Shown in pieces: positions 41,672 through 51,040 of a stretch of DNA of 64,000 bases (within the stretch, counting starts at the first letter, position 1; the number at the start of each line of letters is the position of its first letter). The stretch comes from DATFXM01 sp035315885 (GTDB taxonomy: Bacteria; Acidobacteriota; Blastocatellia; UBA7656): NCBI GenBank assembly GCA_035315885.1, contig DATFXM010000101.1, positions 81,488 through 145,487 of the forward strand. The letters are read 5' to 3'. The notes under the pieces were generated by a model. That model was given only the letters and a program-made list of their open reading frames with translations. It was not told the DNA's origin and did no database searches. Position numbers and translations under genes: made by a program.

Positions 41672-42842
41672 ACCAGTGCGTTGTCACAACCAGCCCGATC
41701 GGCGATGAGCCGACCGGCACGCCGATAGCGCCAACATCTTCGAGCCCCGCGCTGCCGCCACCTTCAGTGACTCTCAGCACGTTGATGCTTTGGTTGCTCG
41801 CTCCGATGTTGAGCTGATAGAGAAAGCGACTGCGCGGATCGAGCGCAATCTCAAAAGGGGTTCGCCCAAAAGCCGCGGTGTTGTGAGTGCCGGCTAGACT
41901 CAGTAACCCTCCGACAGCGGTCGAGTAGAGCGACACGGAGTTGGTTCCGGTGTTGGACACCCAAACGCGTTGGCCGTCGGGGTGCGCGACGATCCAGCAC
42001 GCGGCTCGTTCTGGCGCGTTGCTGATCGCGGCAATTTGTTCAAACGAACCTTCCTCGCTCACCAAATAGCTGGTGGCGCCCGGCAGTCTCGCGTCGGCTA
42101 CGATCAACTGAGCGTTGGCGATCGGATTGAACACGCCTGCAAACGGACCGCGCTGGTTGTTCAGCTCCGCAAGGAGGCGCAGCTTGCCGTTCGACCGGAC
42201 TGCAAAGCAATCCAGACCACCCGATCCAAAGCGAATACCTATAAGCATGCTGCCGTCACGATTGAAAAGCACCTGAGTCGGGTTGTCGCCGATTGCCAGT
42301 GTTACTCGGCGCCTTACGCGGGTGAGCGAGCCGTCGGATCCAACGCGGAAGCCAGAGTAGTTCGGCGGTTCGTCGGCGTTGCCCTTGTTGGCGACGTAGA
42401 GAAGGTTGTTTCTCAACGCCAGGCTTGACGGCGCTACGCCTCGCGAAGCGACTGGCTCATCGACAATCGTGAGTAAACCGTCTGGCCCGATTGCCATCAC
42501 GGAGATGTCATCGCTGCCGGGGTTCACGGCAAACAGCCGCGTCCCATCAGTGTTCGCGACCAGCGGGCTCTGCGAATCAACCGGACGCCCCGTGCCGCGT
42601 CCTCCAGTGGGAAAGGTTCCAAGGAAAACCAGCTCGCCCGTTTCCGGATTCGCCTCGTAGGCCGCAATGGCGTTAGGGCCATCGGGATTGGTCATTGTAT
42701 ACACAAAAGAGCGCTGGGCAGTCGTCATTCCCCGTACGGCAGAATACTCGCCCGCGGCGTTCGAGCCGCCGAGCGGCAGTATTACGAGCAGCGCGATAGT
42801 AATGACAACTCGCCAAAACGGGTCTGTGAAAGATACTCGCAT
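41670..42842 (-). CDS. Exported lactonase-type seven-bladed beta-propeller
   Basis: The protein has 390 residues from 42842; a longer frame upstream has no ribosome site. The signal peptide is ITIALLVILPLGGSNAAG. The mature part has propeller blades of the 6-phosphogluconolactonase/lactonase family: FVYTMTNPDGPNAIAAYEANPETGELVF, VANTDGTRLFAVNPGSDDISV, NPTQVLFNRDGSMLIGI, WIVAHPDGQRVWVSNTGTNSVSLY and PFEIALDPRSRFLYQLNIG. Because it is exported, it is more likely a surface or periplasmic lactonase or scaffold than a pentose-phosphate enzyme. It ends at the orphan anti-sigma fragment. Confidence 0.83.
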   Translation of the reverse strand: MRVSFTDPFWRVVITIALLVILPLGGSNAAGEYSAVRGMTTAQRSFVYTMTNPDGPNAIAAYEANPETGELVFLGTFPTGGRGTGRPVDSQSPLVANTDGTRLFAVNPGSDDISVMAIGPDGLLTIVDEPVASRGVAPSSLALRNNLLYVANKGNADEPPNYSGFRVGSDGSLTRVRRRVTLAIGDNPTQVLFNRDGSMLIGIRFGSGGLDCFAVRSNGKLRLLAELNNQRGPFAGVFNPIANAQLIVADARLPGATSYLVSEEGSFEQIAAISNAPERAACWIVAHPDGQRVWVSNTGTNSVSLYSTAVGGLLSLAGTHNTAAFGRTPFEIALDPRSRFLYQLNIGASNQSINVLRVTEGGGSAGLEDVGAIGVPVGSSPIGLVVTTHW

Positions 42843-43034
42843 AGGAACAACACCTCTTGCGGCAACTCCTTGCTCGTAAATGCCACGACAGCCCCGGATT
42901 ATTCCTACTGATCCCAGACCCACATGCCTATTCGACTGCAACGTGGTCCTACCGCGAAGCTCAGGCTAGCAGTAAAATCCTTTGCGACTAGAAGTAAGGT
43001 ATGAGCAAAGGTCACGATTGCCAACTGACAGCAT

Positions 43035-43274
43035 GCGTCGATTCGAGGTTATGTGATCTTTACTTTGCGTTCTTTCAGATACGCGAGAATCTGCCTGAAT
43101 TCCGAGTGCAACGCGTTCTCGCCCGTGCCAAGATTGATGGCGCGCACCGGTATGCTTTCACAAATTGTCTTGATGTCATCCAGCGAGAGTTCATCAACTG
43201 TCCGCATCTCTGTAGCAATGCGCGCAAGCCAGGTCACACGCATTGGTGAGACCGACTCCAACAGAGAAGAGCAT
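43035..43274 (-). pseudogene. Decayed radical SAM gene, copy of 5' part of the 28-kb gene
   Basis: From an ATG at 43274 after GAAAGGAGCTCCC the sequence reads MLFSVGVGLTNACDLACAHC, matching the gene at 27957 almost exactly. A 2-bp deletion then shifts the frame, after which LSLDDIKTICESIPVRAINLG and ALHSEFRQILAYLKER follow in a second frame, and a further 1-bp deletion brings a TAA at 43049. Similarity fades near 43035, so only about 80 of 340 codons survive. Confidence 0.8.
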
Positions 43275-43398
43275 GGGAGCTCCTTTCTAAGCCGCAACCC
43301 GGAGATCGGTTGTTTGGAATTTCTTGGTAAAACACAGCCGGACTGTCGCACGCGACGAGACACGAGCCGTCATGGATCTGCCGCCACAATCTGTTTTG

Positions 43399-44385
43399 TT
43401 ACGTAAGCCACCCGAGAATCTTCCCCAATAGCGTCACATTGTCTTTTGCTTCCAAACGCCGAACGACAACTGCGTCGAGCCCCAGACTGCGACCCGCATG
43501 TAGAACCGCAAATGTGATCTGAATAATTACCAGGAAGAAATACGTCCAGGGCCACTCGGCAGGATGGCGGTAGAGACCAAGCCACAAGTTCAACGCCATC
43601 AATGCGCCAATCACGCCACCGAGTCGAGTAAAGATACCGAGCAACAACGAAACAGCGATGGCAACTTCTGCTGCATACACCTGTGCGGCGAAGAAACTGA
43701 AATTCGGTTGAATCACTTTCTCGACAAACGCGCTGTGCCAGGAGAAAGCACCATTCCTGACCATTTCCCCGACCCAGAAATGAAGCCCACCCGATACACC
43801 GTCGGGGTTGTCGGTGTAGGTCGGAGGAAGCTTCCACAGCGTCTGCTGCCACCACAACCCTCCGATTAGCAGGCGCGCAATCCATAACCACGAATCGGCC
43901 GCAGTCCTCTGCTGCGCGTCGCATCGAATGTTGTAGAGCCCGATGTAGATACCGGCCAACAGCAACATGCAGAAAACGTATATCGCCGCCGCTTGCTTGT
44001 TGGTGAATCCCTGCAAAAAGGGCGGCACAACAGCTATCAACAGACGCAGGACCCACAACAACGCGATGCTGCGCGCTCGCCGGTCCGGACTACGACGCAG
44101 ATTGACTACTGCTATAGCGGCGGCGGCAAGCATGCACAACCAGTACACGTACTTCGTCAGCCCGCCGAGCGCCGCGCTCACGTCGGGCATCCAAAAAACA
44201 AAAGCGAGGAGGCCAAGAACAACGACCGCGACAGCCCACATCCACCGTCGGCTTGCGGCGCGCTCCTGCTGGTCGACTCGCAGAATCAAGAACTCGATTG
44301 CAAAGGTCGCCAGCAACAGCCAGAAGATGTAGAGCGACACCTCGCTTCTCGCGAAAAAGTTAAGAGTGTCTGAAAACGGATTCAT
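43399..44385 (-). CDS. DoxX-like polytopic membrane protein, copy 2
   Basis: The protein has 328 residues, exactly the length of copy 1 at 26.8 kb, and is similar throughout (NPFSDTLNFFARSEVSLYIF, WWQQTLWKLPPTYTDNPDG, QVYAAEVAIAVSLLLGIFTR, LHAGRSLGLD). The frame is intact, so this copy is still under selection although its radical SAM partner downstream has decayed. The leader in front of the partner is also conserved between copies, which shows that the pair was duplicated as a unit and now lies in opposite orientation. Confidence 0.85.
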   Translation of the reverse strand: MNPFSDTLNFFARSEVSLYIFWLLLATFAIEFLILRVDQQERAASRRWMWAVAVVVLGLLAFVFWMPDVSAALGGLTKYVYWLCMLAAAAIAVVNLRRSPDRRARSIALLWVLRLLIAVVPPFLQGFTNKQAAAIYVFCMLLLAGIYIGLYNIRCDAQQRTAADSWLWIARLLIGGLWWQQTLWKLPPTYTDNPDGVSGGLHFWVGEMVRNGAFSWHSAFVEKVIQPNFSFFAAQVYAAEVAIAVSLLLGIFTRLGGVIGALMALNLWLGLYRHPAEWPWTYFFLVIIQITFAVLHAGRSLGLDAVVVRRLEAKDNVTLLGKILGWLT

Positions 44386-44612
44386 TGAGTCTCCTAAGAT
44401 CGCGCTGGTTCGCTACCAGATGCGCAATCGAACGGGCAGTGCACCATATCGCTCAAGCTTAGGGGAGTGTCCACCTTTCTGAGCCGGTGGATGGTTGTGG
44501 CGCATCAGACATAAAGCTGACCTTCAGGTACCTACCGGAGAAGGGACGACACTTGACCGCTTCGATATTCGTGAAATTGCATTATAAGCCTCGTCTTCAT
44601 GCAGGCGCTGGG

Positions 44613-46004
44613 TCATCGCGCGGATGCAGATGCAGAGTCTCCGTACAGACGAGGTTCGGGCTGGCTGCGGGGCGGTACATTCGAGACCCTATTGTCAGCG
44701 TCGTTGCTCGACATCGTCGGGGCGCGCAATGTTAGAAACTTCACCAGGTCCTTGGAGAACAAAAGATCCAGCGTCCAATCCAGCGCGACACGCACCTTCT
44801 TCTCAAATCGCGGCAGCTTGCTCAAGTAGATCGTTCGCCAGAGCCACCACGCGACAAAGCCTGAGAAATTCATTCCCAGGACTCTCGCGACGCCGGTCCT
44901 TCTTCCAATCGACGCGAGTTGTCCGATCGTCGAAAAGACAAAAGGCTTCTTCATGCCGCCGCGAATCTCGGCGGCGATGTTCCGAGCAACGAGCCTTCCC
45001 TCGCGCAACGCGTGTTGAGCCGTGGGAGGGTGGTACTTGCCCGTCGTAGGGTCAGGCACGAGCGCACAATCGCCAAGAGCCCACACGCCGGGCCAGCCTT
45101 TCACTTCCAGGTACTCGCTGGCCAGCAACCGCCCGCGATTCTTCTCGCAAGGCAGCGAGTCGAGCAACGGATTAGGTGAGGTGCCGGCGGTCCACAGCAG
45201 AGTGTTCGTCGTTATCTTCACGCCGTCGCTGAGCGTCACTTCCTTACCGTCAAAGCCAGCCACTCTGGTGTTGACCCGAATTTCGACTCCCCGCTCGGCA
45301 AGCTTCCGCTGAGCGTAGTAGCCGAGCTCTTCACCCAACTCCGGCAGGATAACCGGACCCGGATGCACCAGGACTACGCGTAACATGTCTTGGGTCAGAT
45401 GAGGATAGAACTTGATTGCTTCTCTCAGAAAGTCATTAATCGATGCTATCGTTTCGGCGCCGGCGAATCCGCCACCCGCTACAACGAATGTCAGGAGCGG
45501 TCCTCTCGCGGCCGGACAACATTCGAAGTCCGCTTCTTCCAGATGTTGGATCAGGCGGTTTCGCATATGAATCGCGTCGCCGAGCGACTTCATCGTCAGC
45601 GCCCGTTCTTCAAGTCCGGGAAGATTGAAAAAGTTCGTTATCGAGCCCAACGAGAGTATCAGGTGATCGTACTCGAGCTCGTGCGGGTGAGGTTCGCCTA
45701 TTCCGTGAGTGACGATTACACGCTTATTTGGCAAGTCGATCTCCCTAACGTCCCCGTCAAAAAACTCTATCCTCTTTAAGAGCTTGCGCACCGGATTGAC
45801 GATGTGAGTGATGTCGAGGTCGCTTGCGGCCACCTCGTGCAGCATCGGAGTAAAGAGAAAGAAGTTCTCGCGATTGATCAGAGTAATCTGGATGTCCGGA
45901 TCGCGCGCCAGAGTTTTTTCCAGCTCGAGTGCCGCATAGACTCCGCCGAAGCCGCCGCCCAGAATCAAAATCTGCTTCCGCTTTTTGCTGCTTGCGCTTG
46001 ACAT
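44613..46004 (-). CDS. ndh: Type II NADH:quinone oxidoreductase (NDH-2)
   Basis: The protein has 463 residues; the start at 46004 follows GGGGAGAA. Two Rossmann motifs are clear: ILILGGGFGGVYAALELE for FAD near the N terminus and LTFVVAGGGFAGAETIAS for NADH near residue 165. Further landmarks are LLWTAGTSPNPL, GVWALGDCALVPDP and the AQHAxREGxxxAxNI stretch. The C-terminal part (FVAWWLWRTIYLSKLPRFEKKVRVALDW) is the amphipathic membrane anchor. It oxidises NADH and reduces quinone without proton pumping. It is the last gene of a run after glucose dehydrogenase, which would supply its NADH. Confidence 0.92.
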   Translation of the reverse strand: MSSASSKKRKQILILGGGFGGVYAALELEKTLARDPDIQITLINRENFFLFTPMLHEVAASDLDITHIVNPVRKLLKRIEFFDGDVREIDLPNKRVIVTHGIGEPHPHELEYDHLILSLGSITNFFNLPGLEERALTMKSLGDAIHMRNRLIQHLEEADFECCPAARGPLLTFVVAGGGFAGAETIASINDFLREAIKFYPHLTQDMLRVVLVHPGPVILPELGEELGYYAQRKLAERGVEIRVNTRVAGFDGKEVTLSDGVKITTNTLLWTAGTSPNPLLDSLPCEKNRGRLLASEYLEVKGWPGVWALGDCALVPDPTTGKYHPPTAQHALREGRLVARNIAAEIRGGMKKPFVFSTIGQLASIGRRTGVARVLGMNFSGFVAWWLWRTIYLSKLPRFEKKVRVALDWTLDLLFSKDLVKFLTLRAPTMSSNDADNRVSNVPPRSQPEPRLYGDSASASAR

Positions 46005-46032
46005 AGACAGATTCTCCCCGGGACGCCATCTC

Positions 46033-47136
46033 TCAGAGAGCGGCAACTTCGCAGAAGACCTTGATCGCGCCTTTTGCCGTGGTGAGCGTTTCAAACAACT
46101 GAGCGTATTCCTCGAGCCCTTTTACCGGATGAGTCAACAACCGGTTGAGCCAACCCGGATACTCTGCTTCAGCCTGCGCCAAGTCGCGAACACCCGTCTC
46201 AAAGTACTCTCGATTCGCATTCACCGTTCCGACCATCACCTTGTTGCCGAGCACGAACTGAAGGTTGATACGGTCCGCGCAAACCTGCACCGTTCGATTT
46301 CCGCCGGTTACGCTGGAAAGCACCAGCACGCCGTTCTTTCCGAGCGCTTCCATGCTGTCAAACACAACTTGCGAATTTCCTGTCGCCTCAAAAATCAAAT
46401 CAAACGGGCCAAACTCCTTTGCGGCATCGATGATTGACGTATCGGCTGTAGTCACGTAGCGCGCGCCGATTGACTCGAGTAGATCCGAGTTCAAGTACGG
46501 CCTCGGGGTTCGCCCGAACGTAGTAACTTCGAGCCCGCGCAATCGCAGCACCAGCGTCGCAAGCAGTCCTATCGTGCCCGCTCCCATCACCGCCGCCTTC
46601 TTCGGGTGCCACACCCTTAACCGCCGCTGAATCTCATAAGCCTGGGCGATGCCCTTTTCGACGACGGTCGTCGGTTCCAGCAGCACACCAACTTCTTTCA
46701 AGCCTTGCGGCACCTTAACAATGAATTCGGCATCGTCGACGTAGTACTCGGTCAAGTAACCATGGCGTAGATTGATCCCGCGTTCGAAGTACACGTCATC
46801 GGTGGTCATGTCATTGGTGCCGATCAGGTCGTATAGGCTCTTGCCTGGCCGCCGAACTGTAGCAACGACATAGTCGCCCGGTTTGACTTCCGTGACGTTC
46901 GGTCCTACTGATTCGACGCGGCCGAAACTCTCGTGCCCAAGCACCAGAAAATCATAGCCTTCGGGTGCTGCGCCGTACTCCGCGGCGTTTATCTCCTTGT
47001 CGGTGCCGTCGACGCCCACGCGCAGGACCTTAACCAGCACGCCTCGGCCGTTTGAAATCTCACGCACCGACGGCTGAGCCAGCTCGGCAAGGTGCACGCT
47101 GTTTGGTTTTCCCGGGAATACCGCTATCGCTTTCAT
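46033..47136 (-). CDS. Glucose 1-dehydrogenase-like zinc MDR enzyme
   Basis: The protein has 367 residues. It is a medium-chain dehydrogenase of the archaeal glucose-dehydrogenase type: KAIAVFPGKPNSVHL, VGVDGTDKEINAAEYG, LGHESFGRVESVG with zinc-binding His-Glu, GDYVVATVRRPG, the family-specific DLIGTNDMTTDDVYFERG and LRHGYLTEYYV, and the NAD(P) motif VMGAGTIGLLATLVLR. It would oxidise glucose to gluconolactone. Two ATGs are possible (47142, 47136); the second has the better spacing to AAAGGA. It lies between a glucosidase and NDH-2, which fits a periplasm-independent glucose oxidation route. Confidence 0.88.
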   Translation of the reverse strand: MKAIAVFPGKPNSVHLAELAQPSVREISNGRGVLVKVLRVGVDGTDKEINAAEYGAAPEGYDFLVLGHESFGRVESVGPNVTEVKPGDYVVATVRRPGKSLYDLIGTNDMTTDDVYFERGINLRHGYLTEYYVDDAEFIVKVPQGLKEVGVLLEPTTVVEKGIAQAYEIQRRLRVWHPKKAAVMGAGTIGLLATLVLRLRGLEVTTFGRTPRPYLNSDLLESIGARYVTTADTSIIDAAKEFGPFDLIFEATGNSQVVFDSMEALGKNGVLVLSSVTGGNRTVQVCADRINLQFVLGNKVMVGTVNANREYFETGVRDLAQAEAEYPGWLNRLLTHPVKGLEEYAQLFETLTTAKGAIKVFCEVAAL

Positions 47137-47228
47137 AATCATGTTCCTTTGTCAGTTGTAATTCGTCGTTGCTCAACAAGCAGTCACTTACGCGACCGCC
47201 ACTGTTTAATGACAAACGACCACTGTCT

Positions 47229-49880
47229 TTATTCCCCGCTTTGTTGAATTAGTTTCGCGACGAGCCCGGTCCAACCTGTCTGATGACTCGCCCCGATGCC
47301 GGAGCCGTTGTCGCCGTGAAAGTATTCGTGAAACCAAATCAGATCGTTCCAATGCGGATCGGTTTGGAACTTCTCGTTCATCCCAAAGACTGGACGGCGT
47401 CCGCCTTCATCGCGAAGAAAGATACGAGTGAGCCTGCGGGACAACTCCGCGGCCACTTCCCACAGCGTCATCATCTGCCCCGAGCCCGTCGGACACTCGA
47501 CTCTGTAATCTTCGCCCAGGTAATGATGAAACTTCTGCAGCGATTCAATGATCAGATAATTTACCGGAAACCAGATCGGGCCTCGCCAATTAGAGTTGCC
47601 GCCGAACAGGTTCGTGCTGGACTCCGCAGGCTCGTAGTCGACGCGGTGCTCGCTTCCGTTCACCTGCAACGTGTAAGGACGATCTTTGTGTGTGCGCGAG
47701 AGAGCGCGTATACCATACGGCGAAAGGAACTCGTTCTCGTCCAGCATCACCTTCAAGACCTTGCGCAGTCGGTCACGATCGACTATTGACAGCATCCTTC
47801 GTTCGCCTTGTCCCCGAGTTCGCATGCACGCGACGTTACCAATCAGGTCCTCTCTGTTGTCGATGAACCACTCGAGCCGTCGCTTGAATCCGGGCAGCCG
47901 GCTCAGAGTTTCGGGCTCCAGGGTCTCGACTGCAAACAACGGGATCAATCCGACCATCGACCGCACCTTCATGGGAAAGCCGGTCCCGTCGGGCAAACAG
48001 AGCACGTCGTAATAGAAACCGTCTTCCTCATTCCAAAGTCTGCTGCGTGAGTCTCCCAGGTGATTCATCGCGTGCGCGATGTACAGGAAGTGCTCCCAGA
48101 ACTTGCTCGCCACGTCCTCATAGGCCGGATCCTCACGCGCAAGCTCGATCGCAATGGCCAGCATGTTCAAACAGTACATGCCCATCCAGCTTGTGCCGTC
48201 GGATTGCTCGATGTGGCCGCCGGTCGGTAATGCCGCGCTCCGGTCGAACACGCCTATGTTATCCAAACCGAGGAAGCCGCCTTGAAAAACGTTGCGTCCC
48301 TCGGAGTCCTTTCGATTCACCCACCAGTTGAAATTCAACAGCAGCTTGTGAAAGACGCGCTCGAGGAATTTTGTGTCGCCCTTGCCATTTCGCTTCTTGT
48401 CAATCTTGTACACTCGCCAGGCTGCCCACGCATGAACCGGTGGATTCACGTCGCCGAAACGCCACTCATAAGCGGGCAACTGTCCGTTTGGATGCATGTA
48501 CCACTCGCGCAGCAAGAGCACGAGTTGCTCCTTGGCGAAGTCCGGGTCGACCAGCGCGAGTGGCACGCAATGGAAAGCGAGATCCCATGCGGCGTACCAC
48601 GGGTACTCCCACTTGTCGGGCATCGAGATGATGTCGTCGTTGTAGAGGTGAGTCCACGCGCTGTTGCGTCCTATCAACCGCTCGGATGGTGGAGGCGGTC
48701 CCGCAGGATCACCCTTTAGCCATCTTCTAATGTCGTAGTAGTAGAACTGTTTGCTCCAGAGCAGACCGCCAAGCGCCTGACGCATAATCATCTTCGCGTC
48801 TTCCGAAAGATGGGCGGGTGTAACGGTGTCATAAAACTCGTCGGCCTCGCGGCGGCGCTCCTCGAACGCTTTCCTGAAGGAGCCATTGAATGGATCGCCG
48901 TCGCTCGGCGGGATCTGAAGATCCGTCAGTCGCAGCTTAACAGTTTTCGTTTTGCCGGCGTCGATTCTCAAAGCATAGTGTGCGGCTGCTTTGGTGCCCG
49001 ACTTCGATGGGTTTACGGCATCCTTTGCACCGTTGACTATGTAGTCATTGATTCCATCCTTGGCGTGGCGAGTTCCATTTTCGTAGTTGTAGAGACGTCC
49101 CGTGTTGGTTTCGTTTTCGGTGAACAGCAGCTCCGGAAGCCCTTCGCAGAACAACCAGCGATGTCCGTAGGTTGAGTGGCAGAGCTGAATCACCGACACG
49201 CTTTTAAGGTCGTCTATTCTCCGCATGTTCGGCCTTGGCGCACCAGGCTCCCAGGCCCACGTGTTGCGGAACCAGATCGTAGGCAGCAAGTGCAACTCGG
49301 CTGTCTCGGGTCCGCGGTTAGTTATGTTGATTTTGATCAGGATATCTTCGGGCGTCGCCTTGGCGTACTCAACTTCCACGTCAAAGTATCGGTTCTCATC
49401 GAAGACGCCGGCGTCCATCAACTCGAACTCAGGATCGCGCTTCCCTCGGCCGCGGTTTTCTTCGATCAGTCGAGCGTAAGGAAACTCCGCCTGAGGGTAC
49501 TTGTACAGAAACTTCATGTATGAATGCGTCGGAGTCGAGTCGAGATAGAAGTAATACTCCTTCACATCTTCGCCGTGATTGCCTTCCGAGCCGGTGAGTC
49601 CAAACATTCGCTCCTTAAGTATCGGATCACGGCCGTTCCACAGCGCAATTGCAAAACAGATCAGTTGATGTCGATCGGAGATGCCGCCTATGCCGTCTTC
49701 GCCCCACCGATAAGCCTTCGAACGAGCGAGATCGTGCGGCAGGAAATCCCATGCGTGTCCTTGAGGGCTGTAGTCTTCACGCACCGTACCCCAGGCGCGT
49801 TCGCTCAGGTAAGGGCCCCATCGCTTCCAGTGCGAGCGCCGTTCCCGCGATTGTTGCAGTCGGATTTCTTCTTTGGTCAT
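47229..49880 (-). CDS. GH63-like glucosidase (MGH1 family)
   Basis: The protein has 883 residues without signal peptide. The N-terminal third has the bacterial signature GTVREDYSPQGHAWDFLPHDLARSKAYRWGEDGIGGISD, a long beta-sandwich domain, and FYLDSTPTHSYMKFLYKYPQ. The C-terminal two thirds form an (alpha/alpha)6 toroid with SMPDKWEYPWYAAWDLAFHC, QGGFLGLDNIGVFDRS and NLFGGNSNWRGPIWFPVNYL. These match GH63 and MGH1-like glucosidases, which hydrolyse alpha-glucosidic bonds, for example in mannosylglycerate or glucosylglycerate. The predicted cytosolic site and the following glucose dehydrogenase suggest use of an internal compatible-solute or storage glucoside. Confidence 0.88.
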   Translation of the reverse strand: MTKEEIRLQQSRERRSHWKRWGPYLSERAWGTVREDYSPQGHAWDFLPHDLARSKAYRWGEDGIGGISDRHQLICFAIALWNGRDPILKERMFGLTGSEGNHGEDVKEYYFYLDSTPTHSYMKFLYKYPQAEFPYARLIEENRGRGKRDPEFELMDAGVFDENRYFDVEVEYAKATPEDILIKINITNRGPETAELHLLPTIWFRNTWAWEPGAPRPNMRRIDDLKSVSVIQLCHSTYGHRWLFCEGLPELLFTENETNTGRLYNYENGTRHAKDGINDYIVNGAKDAVNPSKSGTKAAAHYALRIDAGKTKTVKLRLTDLQIPPSDGDPFNGSFRKAFEERRREADEFYDTVTPAHLSEDAKMIMRQALGGLLWSKQFYYYDIRRWLKGDPAGPPPPSERLIGRNSAWTHLYNDDIISMPDKWEYPWYAAWDLAFHCVPLALVDPDFAKEQLVLLLREWYMHPNGQLPAYEWRFGDVNPPVHAWAAWRVYKIDKKRNGKGDTKFLERVFHKLLLNFNWWVNRKDSEGRNVFQGGFLGLDNIGVFDRSAALPTGGHIEQSDGTSWMGMYCLNMLAIAIELAREDPAYEDVASKFWEHFLYIAHAMNHLGDSRSRLWNEEDGFYYDVLCLPDGTGFPMKVRSMVGLIPLFAVETLEPETLSRLPGFKRRLEWFIDNREDLIGNVACMRTRGQGERRMLSIVDRDRLRKVLKVMLDENEFLSPYGIRALSRTHKDRPYTLQVNGSEHRVDYEPAESSTNLFGGNSNWRGPIWFPVNYLIIESLQKFHHYLGEDYRVECPTGSGQMMTLWEVAAELSRRLTRIFLRDEGGRRPVFGMNEKFQTDPHWNDLIWFHEYFHGDNGSGIGASHQTGWTGLVAKLIQQSGE

Positions 49881-49901
49881 TTTAAATCCTTTGGCGAAAA
49901 G

Positions 49902-50993
49902 CTATTTCTCAACCAATTCCATAACGTGGCCATCGGGATCACGAACCAGGAAGCCGCGCACGAATCCGAGGCTGCCGTCCGGCAATGTCGTCACTCCGGT
50001 TGAAACAAATCTGTACTTGCGTTCGGCGAGTCGCCTGGCAACCACCGCAGCGTCCGCCGTCACCAGCTTCGTCTGCCAGTGAATCAGATCGTTGGCGCGC
50101 TCATCGTTTGGAGAGGGCCTGCCATCGCGGGGGGCAAGATATTCAAGGAACTCAATGCCAGGGCCGGCAGCCGCTCTGACCGCGGTGATGTGAAGCCGGG
50201 CGCCGAACACGTTGTTCAAATGCTCCTGTTCGGCTCCGAAGTTCTCGCTCTCGCCGGCAACTGTGAATCCAAGCGCGTCGCGATAGAACCTCAAGCTCTG
50301 GTCGGTATCGCTCACGACGATGGCGGTATGATCAATGCCGAGAAACAGCTTGTTCGACGGCTGGTGCCATTTAGGTGCGCCTTTGTCCGGCGGAAACTGC
50401 AGAACCTCGAGCGCGTGCCCGTCAGGGTCCTTGAAATAGAACGCTCGAATTCCTGCCGCGGCCTTGATCGTGGCCGGCAGAGTCTGCGGACCCGTCGATG
50501 CGTGCCGGACCTTGTTTCTTCGGAGCCAATCGTAGGCGCGATCCATATCGCTGGTGATGATCGCTATGTGCTGAAACCACCGATCGTTGCTGCGAGAATC
50601 TACCGGTATCGGTCTCCCCGCCGGCGCCAGATACTCCGTGAGCTCGATGAACTCATCGCCGAGCTTCATCCGAGCGACTCTCATTCGCAAACCAAAGACA
50701 CCCTGGATCCGTTCGTACTCCGAGCCTGCGACCTCGACGTCCGAAACTCTTTCAAACGTCAGTACCTTCGAAAAGAAATCGACTGCCCGATCGAGATCCG
50801 ACACCGTTACTCCCACAGAATCAACCGAAGCAACCGTCCCGTTCACTGGGAAGGAGCGAGCGACAACGTTCGTGCCGCTCGCTGCATAGACGGGGATTCG
50901 AGCGGGTGTTGGAAAGCCGAGAAGTACAATGTTCAGGAACAGAAACAGACGAGCCGAAGCCCGGAAGTGCGGCGGTGCAAGAAGTCGAGACAT
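49902..50993 (-). CDS. Two-domain VOC-family protein, exported
   Basis: The protein has 363 residues from 50993 after GGGGAGAA; an ATG at 51044 that overlaps the GMC stop is an alternative. A signal peptide is visible (LFLFLNIVLLGFPTPARIPVYA). Two VOC domains follow: VDSVGVTVSDLDRAVDFFSKVL with HIAIITSDMDRAYDWLR, and IDHTAIVVSDTDQSLRFYRDAL with the final FVRGFLVRDPDGHVMELVEK. Possible metal-ligand His/Glu residues occur in both. Such tandem proteins resemble extradiol dioxygenases, but an exported location is unusual. It sits between the GMC oxidoreductase and the glucosidase. Confidence 0.82.
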   Translation of the reverse strand: MSRLLAPPHFRASARLFLFLNIVLLGFPTPARIPVYAASGTNVVARSFPVNGTVASVDSVGVTVSDLDRAVDFFSKVLTFERVSDVEVAGSEYERIQGVFGLRMRVARMKLGDEFIELTEYLAPAGRPIPVDSRSNDRWFQHIAIITSDMDRAYDWLRRNKVRHASTGPQTLPATIKAAAGIRAFYFKDPDGHALEVLQFPPDKGAPKWHQPSNKLFLGIDHTAIVVSDTDQSLRFYRDALGFTVAGESENFGAEQEHLNNVFGARLHITAVRAAAGPGIEFLEYLAPRDGRPSPNDERANDLIHWQTKLVTADAAVVARRLAERKYRFVSTGVTTLPDGSLGFVRGFLVRDPDGHVMELVEK

Positions 50994-51040
50994 AATCGAT
51001 TCTCCCCAGGCTGTTGCTCGATGAAGTCGTGGTTTCCAGA

